64,000 nucleotides of DNA from Costus lasius. Its lineage: Eukaryota; Streptophyta; Magnoliopsida; Zingiberales; Costaceae. Below are positions 12,601-27,600 of this stretch, piece by piece. The notes beneath the pieces were generated by a model. That model was not told where the DNA came from. It worked only from the letters and a program-made list of their open reading frames with translations, and ran no database searches. Location: NCBI GenBank assembly GCA_027563935.2, contig CM050446.2:122528499-122592498 (forward strand), in the 5' to 3' direction. Every line of letters begins with the position of its first letter. Positions within the stretch are counted from its first letter, which is position 1. The position numbers and the translations under genes are program-made.

Positions 12601-15600
12601 AACCAAATTTCTCCTCGTGCTGCAAGAAACACATTATTATGTGATGGTCTCATAGATCTAAAAATCAGACCCTGGAATACAACTACCTACACAATATGAG
12701 ATCGCCAAAATCAGACCCTGGAATTCAACTACCTACACAAATCAAAAGCATGAAGGACCAATTGAAGGACTTCAGTATCACCCTCTTGTGTCGTACTTGG
12801 GCACTAGAATAAGTACAAAGTCATATTCCATAAGTCAATGTTTAACTCAATATCATGATACAATCTATATCCATGGGCTTACTATCATTAAAGAGATTTG
12901 CCGAAGTACATAGTTCATATTGTGATAAACAAGGAGAGCAATACCAAAAGAGTCAACGAGATGGTTCAAGCTGACTACACGTACATCTTTTGAATCCCTT
13001 GCACCACACATTGCATCAAGCTAATGAAGAAAGACGTTGAAGAGATAGACAAAGTGAAAAATAAAATAAAGGTTATGCAAAATGTCATTACCATCAATAG
13101 GTGCACACTTAAACGCAGCATTTTGTGTAGAGAGATCCTGTGATACATTCCTATGATTTACTTACGGAGAAGGTTGTATCAAGAACTCAAGATCATGTAC
13201 ACAAGCAAAGAATAATGTGACTCTTCTTATACATCTTCAATGAAGGGTAGGGAAGTGGAGTTTACAATTCTTAGCAAACACTTTTCAAACAAAATTTCGA
13301 ATATATATGTTGCGGTCAAGCATCTCTATATGGTACTTAAAAGGTCAACATGGACAAAATGCCTACGATAGGAGAACCAAATAGTATAAGGCACATTATC
13401 CGATAGACTAAATGGTGGACCAAGATATTCACTTAGTTGATGATATTTAAAATTTTATGTAATTATTTTGATTTTTATATTTTTATTACCTCCATAAATG
13501 TAAATATTTTTTTGTTTTTGTCTCAGTTTATTAACTAAATTTAACTTATCAATACTAGTATAACTTTGATACACATCAAGACTTTATCATAACATTATAG
13601 AGAGTGATACTCAGTATGGGTCAAATATAAAAGCCACCACTATGGCAACAGGAGGTCAAATGTATTGAGAACATAATGACATTTAAATATCCAATATAAG
13701 ATAGATTCGAGTAAGTATTTAACTTTATTTAATTAATGTTATCTTGCATGTATAAAAATATTAATAGTCAAATTATAATTTTTTAAATATTCAACTAAGT
13801 GATTGGGCAATTTAGGGTAAAAGCCCCAAACTTAAGGTAGATATCAATTTGCATTCTCATAAGTGTGCATCATCTTCCAAGATCCACAACATACTATCAT
13901 TCTGTCCGCTCAAGAGGTAAGTATATTTTTGCTACTACATGCAAGTATGCAACTCAAACTATGAATTATATAAGAGGAAAATAAGCGAGGGTTGGAACAT
14001 ATTGCAGACTATTTAGATTTTGCATTCATTTAGAATGATATACTCATAATGACACATTAGTAGTTAGTCTTCAAGGATCAAAATCCAATAATGAATGAGC
14101 TGGGTGATGCACCTTGGCACCCTCAATTATATTGTTTAACTAATTTAGAGGGAGATCGGTGGTGAAACAAGCTAGTCAACTCAAGCACAATGGGAGGATG
14201 ACATAAATTATACATTGGAATGGGAGATGTTGCTTAATCAAGTAAAATATAATCACAATACCAATCTTCCCAACCATAACATTCTCAATCACTCATATAT
14301 GGACCAAGAAGGAAGGAAGATATTAAAAACAAAAAAAAAATGCCACCATTATGATAGAACATGAGGAAAGGGAAAGCTCTACCTAACCAATTATCAACAA
14401 GGAGCAAGAACACCAAGTATTATAAGGGACATCTTCTCCATTTGATACATATCTACATCACAAGGTAGGGAATGAATCAAAGAACTTAGTTAAGAGAGCA
14501 AGTATAAATGATGGAGATGGAAGAAAAGATGTATATGCCTTCAACACAACAATCATAGACTTGTGCCATCAGGTATATATATGCTCTACAAGATTAAAAT
14601 CATAGTGGTTGATCAAACAAACTCAAAGGAGATATGTCATACCAATATCAAAGAAATGACATCAACTACAATAGGACAAAGGACCCATAATTTAGAGGAC
14701 TACGGAGAGAAGATCCATGTATCCTGAAAGTTAGAGAGAGGATCTTCACGGTTCCATCCTAGCAATAAAAGATATAGTTAAAAAACTTCTTATATGCATT
14801 CATATCCAATCTTGATGCGCATCCCCATCTCAATCAGTACTAAGGTTTAACAAGCCATTCTAGATCAGTGTTCTGACAAAAGAAGAAGAAGAAGAAGTGC
14901 AACATCTACTCAATTCCGTCAAGCTTATGCTTCTGCTTCCATCAAAGGGGCCCCGACTACTGATCCGCGAGTCCACTTGACTGACTCTTCCCTTCTTCTC
15001 ATCTTCTTTTCCTCTCCTTCTTTCTTCTTCTCTTCTTCTACTCCACTCTGCTACAACCAACATTTGAAAAACTAGTCCATCTATATACGGACACAAGCGG
15101 AATTGAGGAGTAGCGGAAGAGGAAGAAGAGGAGAAGAAAAAGGAGAAGAAGAGTAATACACTAACTTGGTAGAACACGAACACAAGTGAAGAAGCCAACA
15201 CGAACATGAGTGGAGTAGTAGAAGCGAGCGAAGCGGCAGACATGAGGAGCTGTTGTCTCTTCTTCTTCTTCTTTTTCTTCTTCTTCCTCTTCCTCTTCTT
15301 CCTCCTCAAAGAGATGAGCAGAGGACGGACGCGAGTGGAGTGGAGTCTTCTTCTTCCTCTTATTATTCTTCTTCTCCTTCCTATTCTTCTTCCTCCGCTG
15401 CTCCTGCCCGATTTTGACTGGTACAAACCGGTGTGTACCGATCAAAGCGTGGACCAACACATCGGTTCGAACCAACTTCTAAAACCTTAGTTACAACCTT
15501 GGTTCATTAGTGGCGAGCAACAAGGAGAGGTGGATAAGTTTATTCCTTTCTCTCCTCTTCTTTCTCTCCTACTTTCTTTCTTCTCTTCTTCCGCTCCGCT

Positions 15601-18600
15601 CTACTACCAGCACCAAACTGATTTTTTAATCCTTGGTTTGTACTAGTTGTCATGGTATCTTTCTCACAAGAGGTAGTCAACCGCATGAGATTACTATGTA
15701 CATGGAGTCCCAAATGTCTTCATAAGACTTCTAAATGAAGGCACTGTATAATTATAGAATAAACCTAAGTCACCAACAACTGGTTATGTATTTAAATTTT
15801 AGATGGTGACCGACTATTATGGATATAGTAAGAGCTTATACTAGGTTACTTTAGTAGAGAAGCTCTTACTAATAAGGTAATATACCATAATGCAATTTAT
15901 TTTTTGTTTCAATTTATGTAAATATCACACCAACGATTCAAGAACCGTACCGTACCGACCGGTTTTGCCGGTATGGTACCGGTCCGAGCAGTCGCCGGCA
16001 CCGGCACCGAGGCGGAGACGTGGAGGGAGGACTGGAGGCAGCTGGCGGCTTCGGCGGGCGCGAGGGAGGGCAGCGGAAGCTATGGCGGCTTCGGCGGGCA
16101 CGAGGGAGGGTCCGCTAGCGCCTACGCCACCTGCCGCTTGACGCCTCCGGTTTGTGCTCGGTACGCCGGTACCGTACCGGTCCTGCAGCTCGCCGGAGCA
16201 AGGTCCGGTATCGGTTTTCAAAACCTTGTATCACACTAGTATTAATTTGTTTTTTTAAGATTTCAAGAACATGCGGGATGAAACATGAGCAATATCACAA
16301 TTTAAAATCAAGCCAAAAAGATTTTTCTATCATGGTAAGAAAACATAATTTAATTTATATAAATTATATATCACAAGAGTTAACAAGATAAAAAGAGTTC
16401 ACCTAATCGATGGAGATAAAAGTTACAATTATATAGTAGCTTTAACATATATGAACCCAATAAGATGATTACTAATAAGGACTCAAATACATAACAATAC
16501 TTAATAACATTGTTATAAGTACAAAACTACTGTTATCAACTATAAACCTGAACATTATCCCTCAAGCTAGAGCATGAATATCAAACATGCCCAGCTTGTT
16601 ACATGGACTTGAGGACCTTATTGAAAATGTTTACAAGTTGTTCTTTTGACTTGGTGTATGAGCACATATTTTCTTGCTAAGCACAATATCTCGAACAATG
16701 ATAAAGTCAACTTTTGTATGCTTTGTTCTCTCGTAACATACGGGCATATGAATAGCTAACTGATTATCCCACTGCATCATCATCAAATTAGCACAAGAAA
16801 TGCTAAAATCTAGAAATAAATTTTTAAGCCATCTAATTTTACATTAAAATGTAATTTGGGTCATAGCTCTATATTCAGTCAACTAGATCTAAGTCTTACA
16901 AATTACTAGATTCCCACCAACATATATACAAAACAAGAAATAAATCATCTATCATTTATGGTACCAATATAATTGGCACTTACAAGCTTCAATTTTAACA
17001 TATACATTTTTCTTATATTTCCGTCTTTTTCCAAGAGGTTCATATGATATAATGAAATGTGTAGTGTAGCTTCTCACTGACTTTGTCTAAGTTCTTACAT
17101 AAACTAGCTCAAAGTACCTACAACATTAGAAATACCAAGTTGGGTAACTTCAAAGTATATTAATTTTTCCCACCGCGTTCACTGTTTAGTCAAATCTACA
17201 AGATTACATTCATCATTGTCATAATATTTTTGACCTGAAACAATAGGTGGGTAGGCTTTCATCAAAGTATCATCAACATAAACAATAAGAATCACAAAAC
17301 CAGAGTTCAAGTTTGCTACACATAAGATAGAATAATTGGCTTTGCTACAATGAAATCCATCTGACATGGAAAACTTGTGGAACCATGCTCTGGGACTTTG
17401 TTTAAGTCCATAAATTGTATTGCATAATTTGCATAGCAACTCCAAGACTAAGCAACATAATTGAAAGTTGTTCCATATACACTTCTTCAAAAAAATCCTT
17501 GTAAAAAAGATATTATATTATGGTGAAGTTGCCAATAAAGGTTGATATCTAGGAAGAGTACGTGTACAAAGTTCAACTGAGCTACAGGTGAGGTGTTAAA
17601 TTAGTCAACCCTATAAGTTTGTGTCGATCCCTTTGTAACCAACCAAGCCTTATATCTATCAAGAGTGCTATCAATAATAAATTTAATCATAAGCACCCAC
17701 TTACATGAAACTGGGAAAACTCCTAGTGAAGGAGAAAACTAACGCCCATGTGCCCTGTGAAAGCAAGGCTTCTATATCAACGTCCATAAATATCTTCCAC
17801 TTTTGATATAGAATAATCACTTTACAATATTTAGAGATAAAAATACGTGAAATTGAGTTAATAAAGGCATGATATTGAAGAGGTTAAATGGTAAGGAACA
17901 AAATTAGAAATGTGATGAGCAAGTCCAGATCATTAGGTAAAAGACCTTCAAAAGAAAATGGGGCTGAAGGCGCCTATGCATATAAAGGGTGATTGCGACA
18001 ACAATAAACCTATAACGGATGTTAGGGTAAGAACTAAAGGTTGTTCACAATAAACCTATAATGGAAGCTAGGGTAAGAACTGAAGGTTGTTCAAAAAGTA
18101 AAGGACTTGATTAATCACAATATTTGCATGAGAAGTTCCAAATTTCCACAAAAGAAATATTTGGTGTGGGATTGGTCCTACCAAAAGGGGTCCAAGGTGG
18201 GAGACCCCATAATTCATCCTTTTCCATGACTAGATTTAGAATTGAGGAGCTGCTAGAGCAACATTTCCGTGTGAGGTGATAGTCACGGTCTCACGCAAGG
18301 GATAATGCAGGATGCCATAAACTTGCATGAGATAAGAAACAGCATTTTCTAAGTTAGCTACTATAGAATCAACAATCAAAGGAGCCCATGCTATGTAGTA
18401 GGTGTCATCAAGACCAAAGAGAAAAAATCTTACCTATGCTAAAGAAGCATGGCCATATTTATAGTAGGAGGATGACAATTCTGATAGTTCATTGCACTTG
18501 CCCTTTATCATTGCATAGTACTCTTGTAAGGGCCAAATATTGTTTAAATTAAAGATATATTCATAAAGGTGATAAACATGATAGATATTCTATTGAGCAC

Positions 18601-21600
18601 AAGTGCTGAACAGAGTATCCTATATGGCCATCACATATTGGGGACGCAACAGTCGTTTCAACACAAATGAGGAAGAGAATTAAGATAATGATCCTTCCTA
18701 TGAGATCCCAAAAAGTAGTGCATAGCCTGGGCTCATAATAAATAAATTTTGTCATTTAGTTTGATTGAAATGCCAAAGGTAGCGTTAGATTAATTATTTA
18801 TAGATGTAAAATATATGGAGATTAGGACGAAAAGCGAGGGTGATTAGGAATAGAAACAGAATTACATCATAACCCTAAAATCACCCAAAGAAACCCCCTC
18901 TAAGATAAAGGTGAAAAAAGAGGAAAAAACTGAAGTCATATGCCAAGTTGATAAGAAAAATAGAGTTCATCATTCAATAGAGATAAAACTTACAATCACA
19001 TAGTAGTCTTAATGAATATAAACGGAATAAGACAACTATACAATAAGGACTCAAATACATAATAACACTCAATAATGTTGTCATAACTATAAAATACTGT
19101 AATAAACTATAAAATACTAAAATATGTTGGTGAACCAAGAGTGGCAAATCTGCAAACCAGATTGGGAAATCCACATTTTCGTTTATCATATTTTCTTTTA
19201 TCAAATTTGCAAATCAGATGTGCAAACTCTGTTGATTGAAAATATTTGTATACAATTATATTGTGTCCAAAACATCATATTAAAATCTTTTAGCATACTT
19301 TCTTTGAGGAAACGTTCATTTTATATTTTATTTTCATTTTTAGAGTTATCACATGTGAGAAGGATTCTGTTTCATCTGTGTCATCAAAAGAAAATTTTAT
19401 TAATTTTCCTTTTGATAGTCAATTTGAGTTGTTATGGTTCAATTTTCAAGATTTGTGTAGCATTTTGTATAATGAAGCTAATTGAAAATTTCAGGGACTT
19501 AGTTAACAATCCAGAAAACTTAAGGACTAAACTAAAAATATACTAATAGTACTTAAATGGCAAAACAAACTTAGAAGAATAAGATTTGACCCTTACTTTG
19601 ATTTATTTGAAGAAACTAATGTTCGAATTATCGGTTCAACCGGATACCGGTCAGTACCAATCTTGTACCGGTAGTATCAATGCCTTTCGCATGCTGCAGG
19701 AGCTTCTGCCTCCAAATGGTGCTCCACCTCTACCCAGAGATTCCACCTCCGCATGCACTGCCAACTCCGCTTGGAGCTTCCACCTTCGCACACTGCGGAA
19801 GCTACACTAGCTCCAAGTGGAAGCGGAAGCACCGCACGCAACACCAGCTCCAGGCAGAGCATCCGCACACAACTCCATCCTCTAGCTCCAGGCGAAGCTT
19901 CTGCCTCTGCACACACCGCACGCAATGATGCAGTTGCTCCGCTACTTGATCCGATCCGGACCTTTGATGGACCAATATGAACTAGAAAAACCGGCCGGTT
20001 CGAACCGGTTTTTAAAACACCAAAAGAGACCAATGGAATAGTTGATGGGTAGTTACCTCTTCCCTCACCTTTTCAATGTGTTTGGTAGCAACAAAAGTAG
20101 AGAGAGGCACAAGGGAAGAGAAGTCAAATTTAGGGAATTTATCCAATAAAAAGGACGAGCAATTAGTTCTTTTGTTGAGGAAGATTTTTGTAGATGTATC
20201 TTTTAGATTTTTTTATGATGAATACTAAGAGTGTAAACCTAGATTCATATGTCTAGATGATGGAAGGAGAAAAGAGTTAGGTTCAAATTTCAAATTTGTT
20301 GAGTTTAAGCTTTGAACCAATTTGAAGGAATGAGGTGGCACAAATCTCAGCAATTGACCCATGCTACTGGCATATTATATAGTAAACTGTGAGAGAGATG
20401 AGAACAAATTGAACTTGTATTCCTGTTATACTACAACTGGGAGTAGTGTTGAACTAACTTGGTAAACAGTAGCACATTTGTTTCAGGTTTCCACACCACA
20501 TTTTAACTAAGGCAAGTGCTACGCAGCTTTAGAAAGCATTAGCAGATTTGTTGTGGTTTTGATGACTTAACAATCTTAGAAAAAGGGGGGAAAACTGGCT
20601 ACAACAATGAATGGTAAGTTCAAAATTTTTTTAACTTTACACTTAACGTTTAAAATATTACATTTGACATGAAAACATGGTATGAGAATGTTGGTATGTT
20701 GATGTATATAGAATATAACATTCCCGGCTAAATTTAATATATGATAATGTGCTTTGCTTAGGCACGAATATTATATGTAAGCCAGAATTATGGGTCTTAA
20801 ATTTGTAAATATGGAAAATGCATGTGATGAGAAAGAATTAAATCACCAGTCAGGTGGTGTGCCAATAAAAACAATTAAATGAAGATGTTTAGAGCAACAG
20901 GCTATGTAGCAATAAAAATGTAAACAAAAGGAGGATCAAAATAGTTTACCTACAAGGACCAAATGAAGTGATTTCAAAGAGATGGCTAAAATAACATTGG
21001 TATGACAGTGAGGACGCGACTAAATGATATCATGGGTTCTAGCCAACCAATGTATGAAGATCTAGTCCGACTGGTTGTACTAGTCTACGATTGAATCGGT
21101 ACATACCGACTCGTACCAGACAAGAACAAGTGGAACCGGGAGGAGTAGCAAATAAAGGAGGAAGAATAAGAAAAAGAATAGATAAGAGATACACTCGCGT
21201 CTGCCATGTTCGCACATCCAACACTTCTTCCTCTCCTTCTTCTCCTCATTCTTTTCCTTCTTCCTCTTCCGCTGCATCCTAGTGGTTCTACCGCTTGGTC
21301 CAGTATGGACCACCACCGGCTCAATACAAACCGGAAAAACCGGCGGGTTCAGACTGGTTCTTTAAACCTTGGTTCTAACAATACTAAAAGGGGTTCATGT
21401 ATGTTAGATATATGTATGAAGATGAAACCTACAAGGGCATGATACTTACTGAATGAAGATATAATTGTTCATGACAAGAAGAGAGGAAGGTTACAATGCT
21501 GGGCACTCTGGTTTAGATAGCAAATGTAAAAATTATGCTAGAACTTTGTCATGTGAAGTATGATCCCCATCAACATTATGAGAATGTACTAGTTCTGATC

Positions 21601-24600
21601 CATATTTAGCTTTTTTGCTTATCACTTTTCAGATTTCAACGGAACACTATGGAGAATGTTAACATTTTCATTTCAAATAAATACTGACATGACATAATGG
21701 TATCCTTGCATCTTTATATGATATGATGGGAAAGTATTATGGTTAGTCATAAACTATATTTCGTGATCTTTTAATATTATGTTGACTATGTATTATGTTA
21801 CTTTGTTATGGTTTGGCAGTCAAACTTAGTTATGTTTGGTGAAGTTGAGATAAGCTCAAAGGACAGTGCACTTGTTATCTTTAGGACTTTTTGTGCTTTG
21901 ATCTATGCAATTTTTGGTGAACTTGCCGTACATATTACAACAGTCCGATGTGAACTTCTATATTTGATGGTTTTGAGTTTCAATGCTAAGCTGTAATTGC
22001 AAGTTGCCAGCTTGCCATGTTTAGTGATTTTATGTTTCAAACAAGGTTGTCAGGATCGAGATCCTACCTAGGAACGATAAACACTTTATAGAATCAGAAC
22101 GTAGAATCGGATCATAAGATCGTAAAATCCTACCAAATCACTTAAAATATATAATTTTTAAAAATATATTTATCTAATTAGACTTAAGAGTATAAAAAAT
22201 ATTTTAATAAGCAATAAATAATATATAAATATATATATATATATAATATATATATATACTATTATTCAGATGTATTAATTGTATAGTATAAAACAATGAA
22301 ATTGAATATTTAGGAGGTGATGGTGATGGAGATAAGTTAATAGAAGACGAATATAATAAAGATGTACAATAAAACTAGAAACAATAAAGACATGCAGTGA
22401 AATGAAGACAACAAATAAAAACATAAAAAATGATGAAGATATAGATATACATTATAATGATAATAACAAATATTATAAAGTTTATTCTAATAAATAATTA
22501 AAGTAGACAAATATAGTTGTAGATGATAACGAGCTTAAGTTGATGAATATTGGTAAAAAAAAACAAATAATAACAATTAAAGACAAAAAATTACATTACA
22601 TCAATTAAAAGCTTTTAACATAATAGATTATTGATTTTTAGTATAATATAAACTTATTTTACCTATTAACTTATAATCGAGTAGGATCGATGGGATCGTA
22701 AGATACTACCCGATCCTAAGACCCAGATTGTGATATCGTAAGATTCTACCATATTTCAGATCCTACATTCGTTCCGGAACGGTTTGCCTAATTTGAGTCG
22801 ATCGAAAGATCCTAAGACCCGGAACGCATTTTTGATAACCTTGGTTTCAAACTTTCGATCATAGTATACTTATTAATGATAATATTGAATATTGAGTTCA
22901 TACATTGTAGTTTTATACAATGATGAGTGTTATCTAATGCTTTGGTGCTTGCATCTTAGTTGACTATGTAATGACTTTTTTGATTCAATTAAAGGCATTT
23001 GGAGAGTGTTCAAATGAAACTTTACAATTCACTGACTGATTTGGCTTATATAAGTGATATTTGCTCATTAATATAGAGATTTTACTTGAGCTTTCTCGCC
23101 TCTTTCTTTCTTACTATATATTGATCTGACTACAAAAATAAAATATCGCATGACACATTTTTTTTATACTGAGTAAATTAATCAGTTTTGACTCATTTTT
23201 AAAAAGTAGATTAGAGAAGCAATTCTTTTGGTTTTATTAAAACTTTATTTTCAGCATGTTGCATTCTTCCTAGCTCTCTTTTTGTATTTTTTTTCTCAGT
23301 ATAATGGCTCATTCATAGGCTTGTAAGGTGCTATTTCTAGAGTAATAAATTATTTGGTAATTATTTATCAAAATAAGTTAATTGTTTAGTTTGTATTCTT
23401 TACAAAATTCGCTTTTTTTCACTATAGAGGTTGATCCTTTTTTTCTAATAATATAGGATATCTTGCAAGTAATTTGAACTTAAGAGCTTATAGGGATTAA
23501 ATTATACTTTGTAAATTTGAGAGACTAATTTGTAGATTTGAGAAAGGATTAATTTGCAAGTACACAAATTATTGTAAAACACTTAAAGCACACACAAGTT
23601 CATGTGATCTTACTACGAGATACTATATAAAGGAAATCTGCCATTTTGACTTTACGCCCCCTAATATACCTTTTTCATAAGCATTAAAAAGAAAAACTAA
23701 AAAAATTTCCAGTCTAGTCCACTCTGCCTTTTTATAAACAGCCAAAAGAAAATTATTAATTCTTACTTTCCCTATGGCAATTTCATTCTCCCACAATTTC
23801 CAGTCCTTCCATGTAAGCATAGCCTTAGTTAACCTCTTTCAAGTAGGAAAAGAATACGCATGCATCCATGTAGAAGTGATAATGTAAGAAATCAACCACG
23901 TATCCAGACTTTCAAGGGCATAAAAAAGGAAAACAACAAATATGGTTCTTCAACATGGAAATACATTAAAGCAAATTCGAGATCCTATCATGCAGAACAA
24001 TAGCTATAATAGCATGATATATAGGTCTGGTAAGTTTAGCAACTCAAGCATGGTTCACCTTGAACTTGAGGGTGTTATTGATTGCATCACTGACAAGCTC
24101 CCAATTTGGACCCATATCGTGAACAAGGACAACAAGTGCCTGTTTTAGACAGATTATGCAATTGAAAATCTTTCTACTGACAGGAACAACAACGAAAATG
24201 GCAGAAGAGAATAGCAACCTGATCTTCAAAATTTGACCATGGACTTCCAGATCCGGATTGACCAGCAGCCATCTGTTGCATGGAAATAGATTTTCCAGAA
24301 ATAAAGAATAAGGAAAAATGTTGAGCTAAATATAGACAATCAACTCATCTGAATTCATATTTCTTTATGATAAGAAGTAAAAGACTTCTTTTCTCTGCAC
24401 TAAGAACCTTAGGCTTGTAAGTCGAGAACACACAACATAAGGAACACACTGCTGAAACTAAACTAAACACCACTGATGTGATAGACCGAACACTTAGTTC
24501 GACAGTGAATGCACCAGACAATAGAACATGTGTCCTGACAGATCTAATCACACTAGTCCAGTAATGCTGTCGTTAAATGAGTAAAATGGAAGGAAAAGAT

Positions 24601-27600
24601 CATACCTTCAATGCCTTATTCTTTCTTGCACGGTCCCGGTTAGCAATAATTTTGATAAGCTTATTTGAATTGGACATATTACTCATCTGCGAAGCAACTG
24701 GCGATGGCAATGATCCAGACACAGGGACAAGTGCTTCAGCAGAAGCCTCAGAAAGCTGCTTCAAAAGTTTAGGCTTCTTAGCAGCATGTTGTCCGTAAAT
24801 TACTGGAATCATGTAACAGAGATCATTAAGGAAATATACTAACCAAATAATGTATCTTTGTTTCTTAGATACATTTTCTAATTAATAGCACAACGAATAA
24901 AAAGAAATTACCAGTGCCTCCATTTGAGTCATAATTTTGAGACTCCAACCTCTTTTTAACATGTTCCTTCTGAAACCCAAAACGAAGCATAGAAATTTAA
25001 CATAAACTCAGAAGAATCAAGTAATGAATTGATGGAGAACAAGAGGCTTGTTTAAATTTGAGTCAGCAATTGGAATAAGGCAGATAAGAGGAGGGCCACA
25101 GAGAAAAAACATTCTTAGAGGAAAACATTTTTGGATCCCATGTGATACTCCATGATTTACATTAGGCGACATCAAAAAATAATCTAGTAACATAAACGGT
25201 AAAAATCTTACAAATACTATTTACCTGTTCCTGATGAATCATGGTGTCAGCTTGCAATCTTTGTTCATAGAATGACCCCTGCATTGAACCCTGATATATT
25301 ACACAGAATCAATCAAACCAGAAACATTCAAGAAATAGGATTGGGCAGAAAAGATATTTACCCTTCCAGGAGTAACTAAAAGACTACGGTCATCCAAGTT
25401 TAGTGAATTCTTATATCCTAAATGCTTGGGTTTCTTTTTCTTCTTCTTAGATTTGGAGGATATTTCATTATTATCAAATGGAAATTTCCTTTCAAAATCC
25501 ACTGTCGTTTCAAATCCGGGGTTTTTCCTGGGCACTGATCCACGATGCAATGAACTTTGGTCGCCTAGGAAAGAACTTGTGTCTTCACTCGAAGCATCTG
25601 TTTTACTAGTCATTTGCAATGGTGCAGTAGTTCCAGGAGGATAAGGAGTGACGATCCGCTGTCTACTAGATGTCCTTACACGTCTTGTTGGAAAGGAACC
25701 AACATTAAAGGTACTTGAATTTCTTTTCCCATTCAATACAAAAGGTTGATTTCCCAATTTACCTTCTGGTTCATAAGAAAAATAACCACCTTCACTCACT
25801 CTTGTGGCATTGGACTTCTGTATTATGTCTTTTCTCTTTTTGTGAGAATGTTTTGATGGTAATCCAGTTTCAAAATTTTCAGCAAAAAGATATGTGCCTG
25901 TTTCACCTTCATCCTCTTCGTATGCATTTTCCCTCGGTCCACCTATTTCCAAATATTGTGAGAAGATTTGCTGTAAAAATAAAAATATATGATTGAGGGA
26001 GAAGATAAAAATTACCTGATACAGAATTACATATCGACGTCTCACAATCATCTTGATGCATAGAGTTGCCAAGTTTCTGTAAAAGACAATAAATATTATT
26101 ATACTAGTGCAAAGCATTTTAGTCTCACGTTGGTGAGGAATGTATATTGTAACGTTAAGTTGAACTATATAAACCATGAACTACCTCATTTAATTGAATA
26201 AAATCTTTTTCCTCTCTAAGTCCAAGTTTTACTTCTCTTTCTTCGATTAATACCAAGGACCAATCTTGCTCAACATCCCTACAGCCTGCCTGCTGCCCTC
26301 AACCCTACAACCCTGCAGCCACCCTCCATCAGAGCCCAGCACCCTGCAGCCACGATAGGTCCCCTGTTGCCTTCACAGCTGATAGTGATCCTTTCCCTTC
26401 TATTGGTCTAAAGCTTCATCATCTTCTTTCGTTTTACTCTTGCAGCCGCTTCACATCTCTTCCTCTCTATTAAGTTGACCTTAACCCTTGCAGCCCCCAA
26501 GATCTCTCCCCACTTCTCTTTCTCTTTCGTCCTACATTTCCTCCTCCCTAGTGTCAGGGTAAGTGCGTCCGTGACACTAGGGTTGAGCATGCAAACCTGT
26601 TGATGCCTAAACCCTATGGTTTATTCCTCTCCTTGACTAAAACTAAATATAGATCTCTCGAACTCACTGTACGTACCTCCTTCCTTATTAGTGCCACTAT
26701 TAATATTTAATATTACCAACTATATACTCTAGGTATGAGCACTTTGATTCTTTTTCATATTGCAAGGGAAGCTACAGTATCTTGAATCACTTTCAATGTT
26801 CACAATGTCTCCCACAGTGCTAGGCAAACTTTAAATTATGTCATCCTTAGCTCACCAAGGACATTGAGCTTCCTTTTTCGAGTAGCATTACTGTTGTCCA
26901 TTATATGTATGTCTTAGATAAAATATAATCTCTAGAGTGGAACACGATATACCTATACACTTTGTATGAGTTCTATAATCCAAAGCAGGAGAATTAATCT
27001 CTCCAAGAGTACTTACTACTCTTTTTAAATACCAAGTGGGATGAGTTATAGATCAGCCGTTCCTCAACTCATCAGATTGTACATCTTCTCATGCAGTGTA
27101 AGGCTTTTATTTTATCCTAGTCCCTCTATGGCCTCATTGACTCATAATTTATTATTTGAAATCATCACCTCAAGAATGCTGCTATCAAGGACCTTGAGGA
27201 CGCCCTCTTCATGCTTTGGTTTTCCGTTAAGGGCTCATTTGATAATGCCCTCTATTGCTACTAACTCCTTAGTCCTAGCAACTAGTGGCATACCCGGTTC
27301 GCTATTGAATATTCATTTGTTGACTCTTATCCTCCATGCATCCACTGTGATCACTCCAAAACTATCTTTCAGAACATTGATGTTAGAAGTTTCATCACCT
27401 ATAGGAATTGAGTTTACACCTAGCTTGATGGTCATTATCTCTACTACCATGTAAGAAATGTCCCTCTAGTCATCGTGTGTCTCTTTCTATCTTTGTTATT
27501 ACACTTACAAAAGATTAATATAGCTTCTTTAGCCTCCTCTTCTACCCCCTGGGTTCTCACTGGAACCTCTTCCCATACAATAGATGATCATTTTTTTTAT

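Larger units (their letters stand above)
11369..24058 (-). other. Giant 12.7-kb EAF1 intron filled with mobile elements
   Basis: This intron separates the two halves of the SANT region: the upstream exon ends ...NTLKFK at 24059 and the downstream exon starts CIFRKPKECKERH at 11368. It holds a 31-bp tandem repeat, several short elements with CCGGTACC-like or GAA-rich bodies, a decayed Ty1/copia element and an 802-bp hAT-like element, each listed separately. Stretches 12400-14840, 20050-21040, 21390-22030 and 22860-24050 are AT-rich and show nothing I can classify. Confidence 0.85.

Noticed and set aside
15161..15475. Glu/Lys-rich ORFs
   Set aside because: Produced by GAA/CTT simple repeats in a mobile element body.
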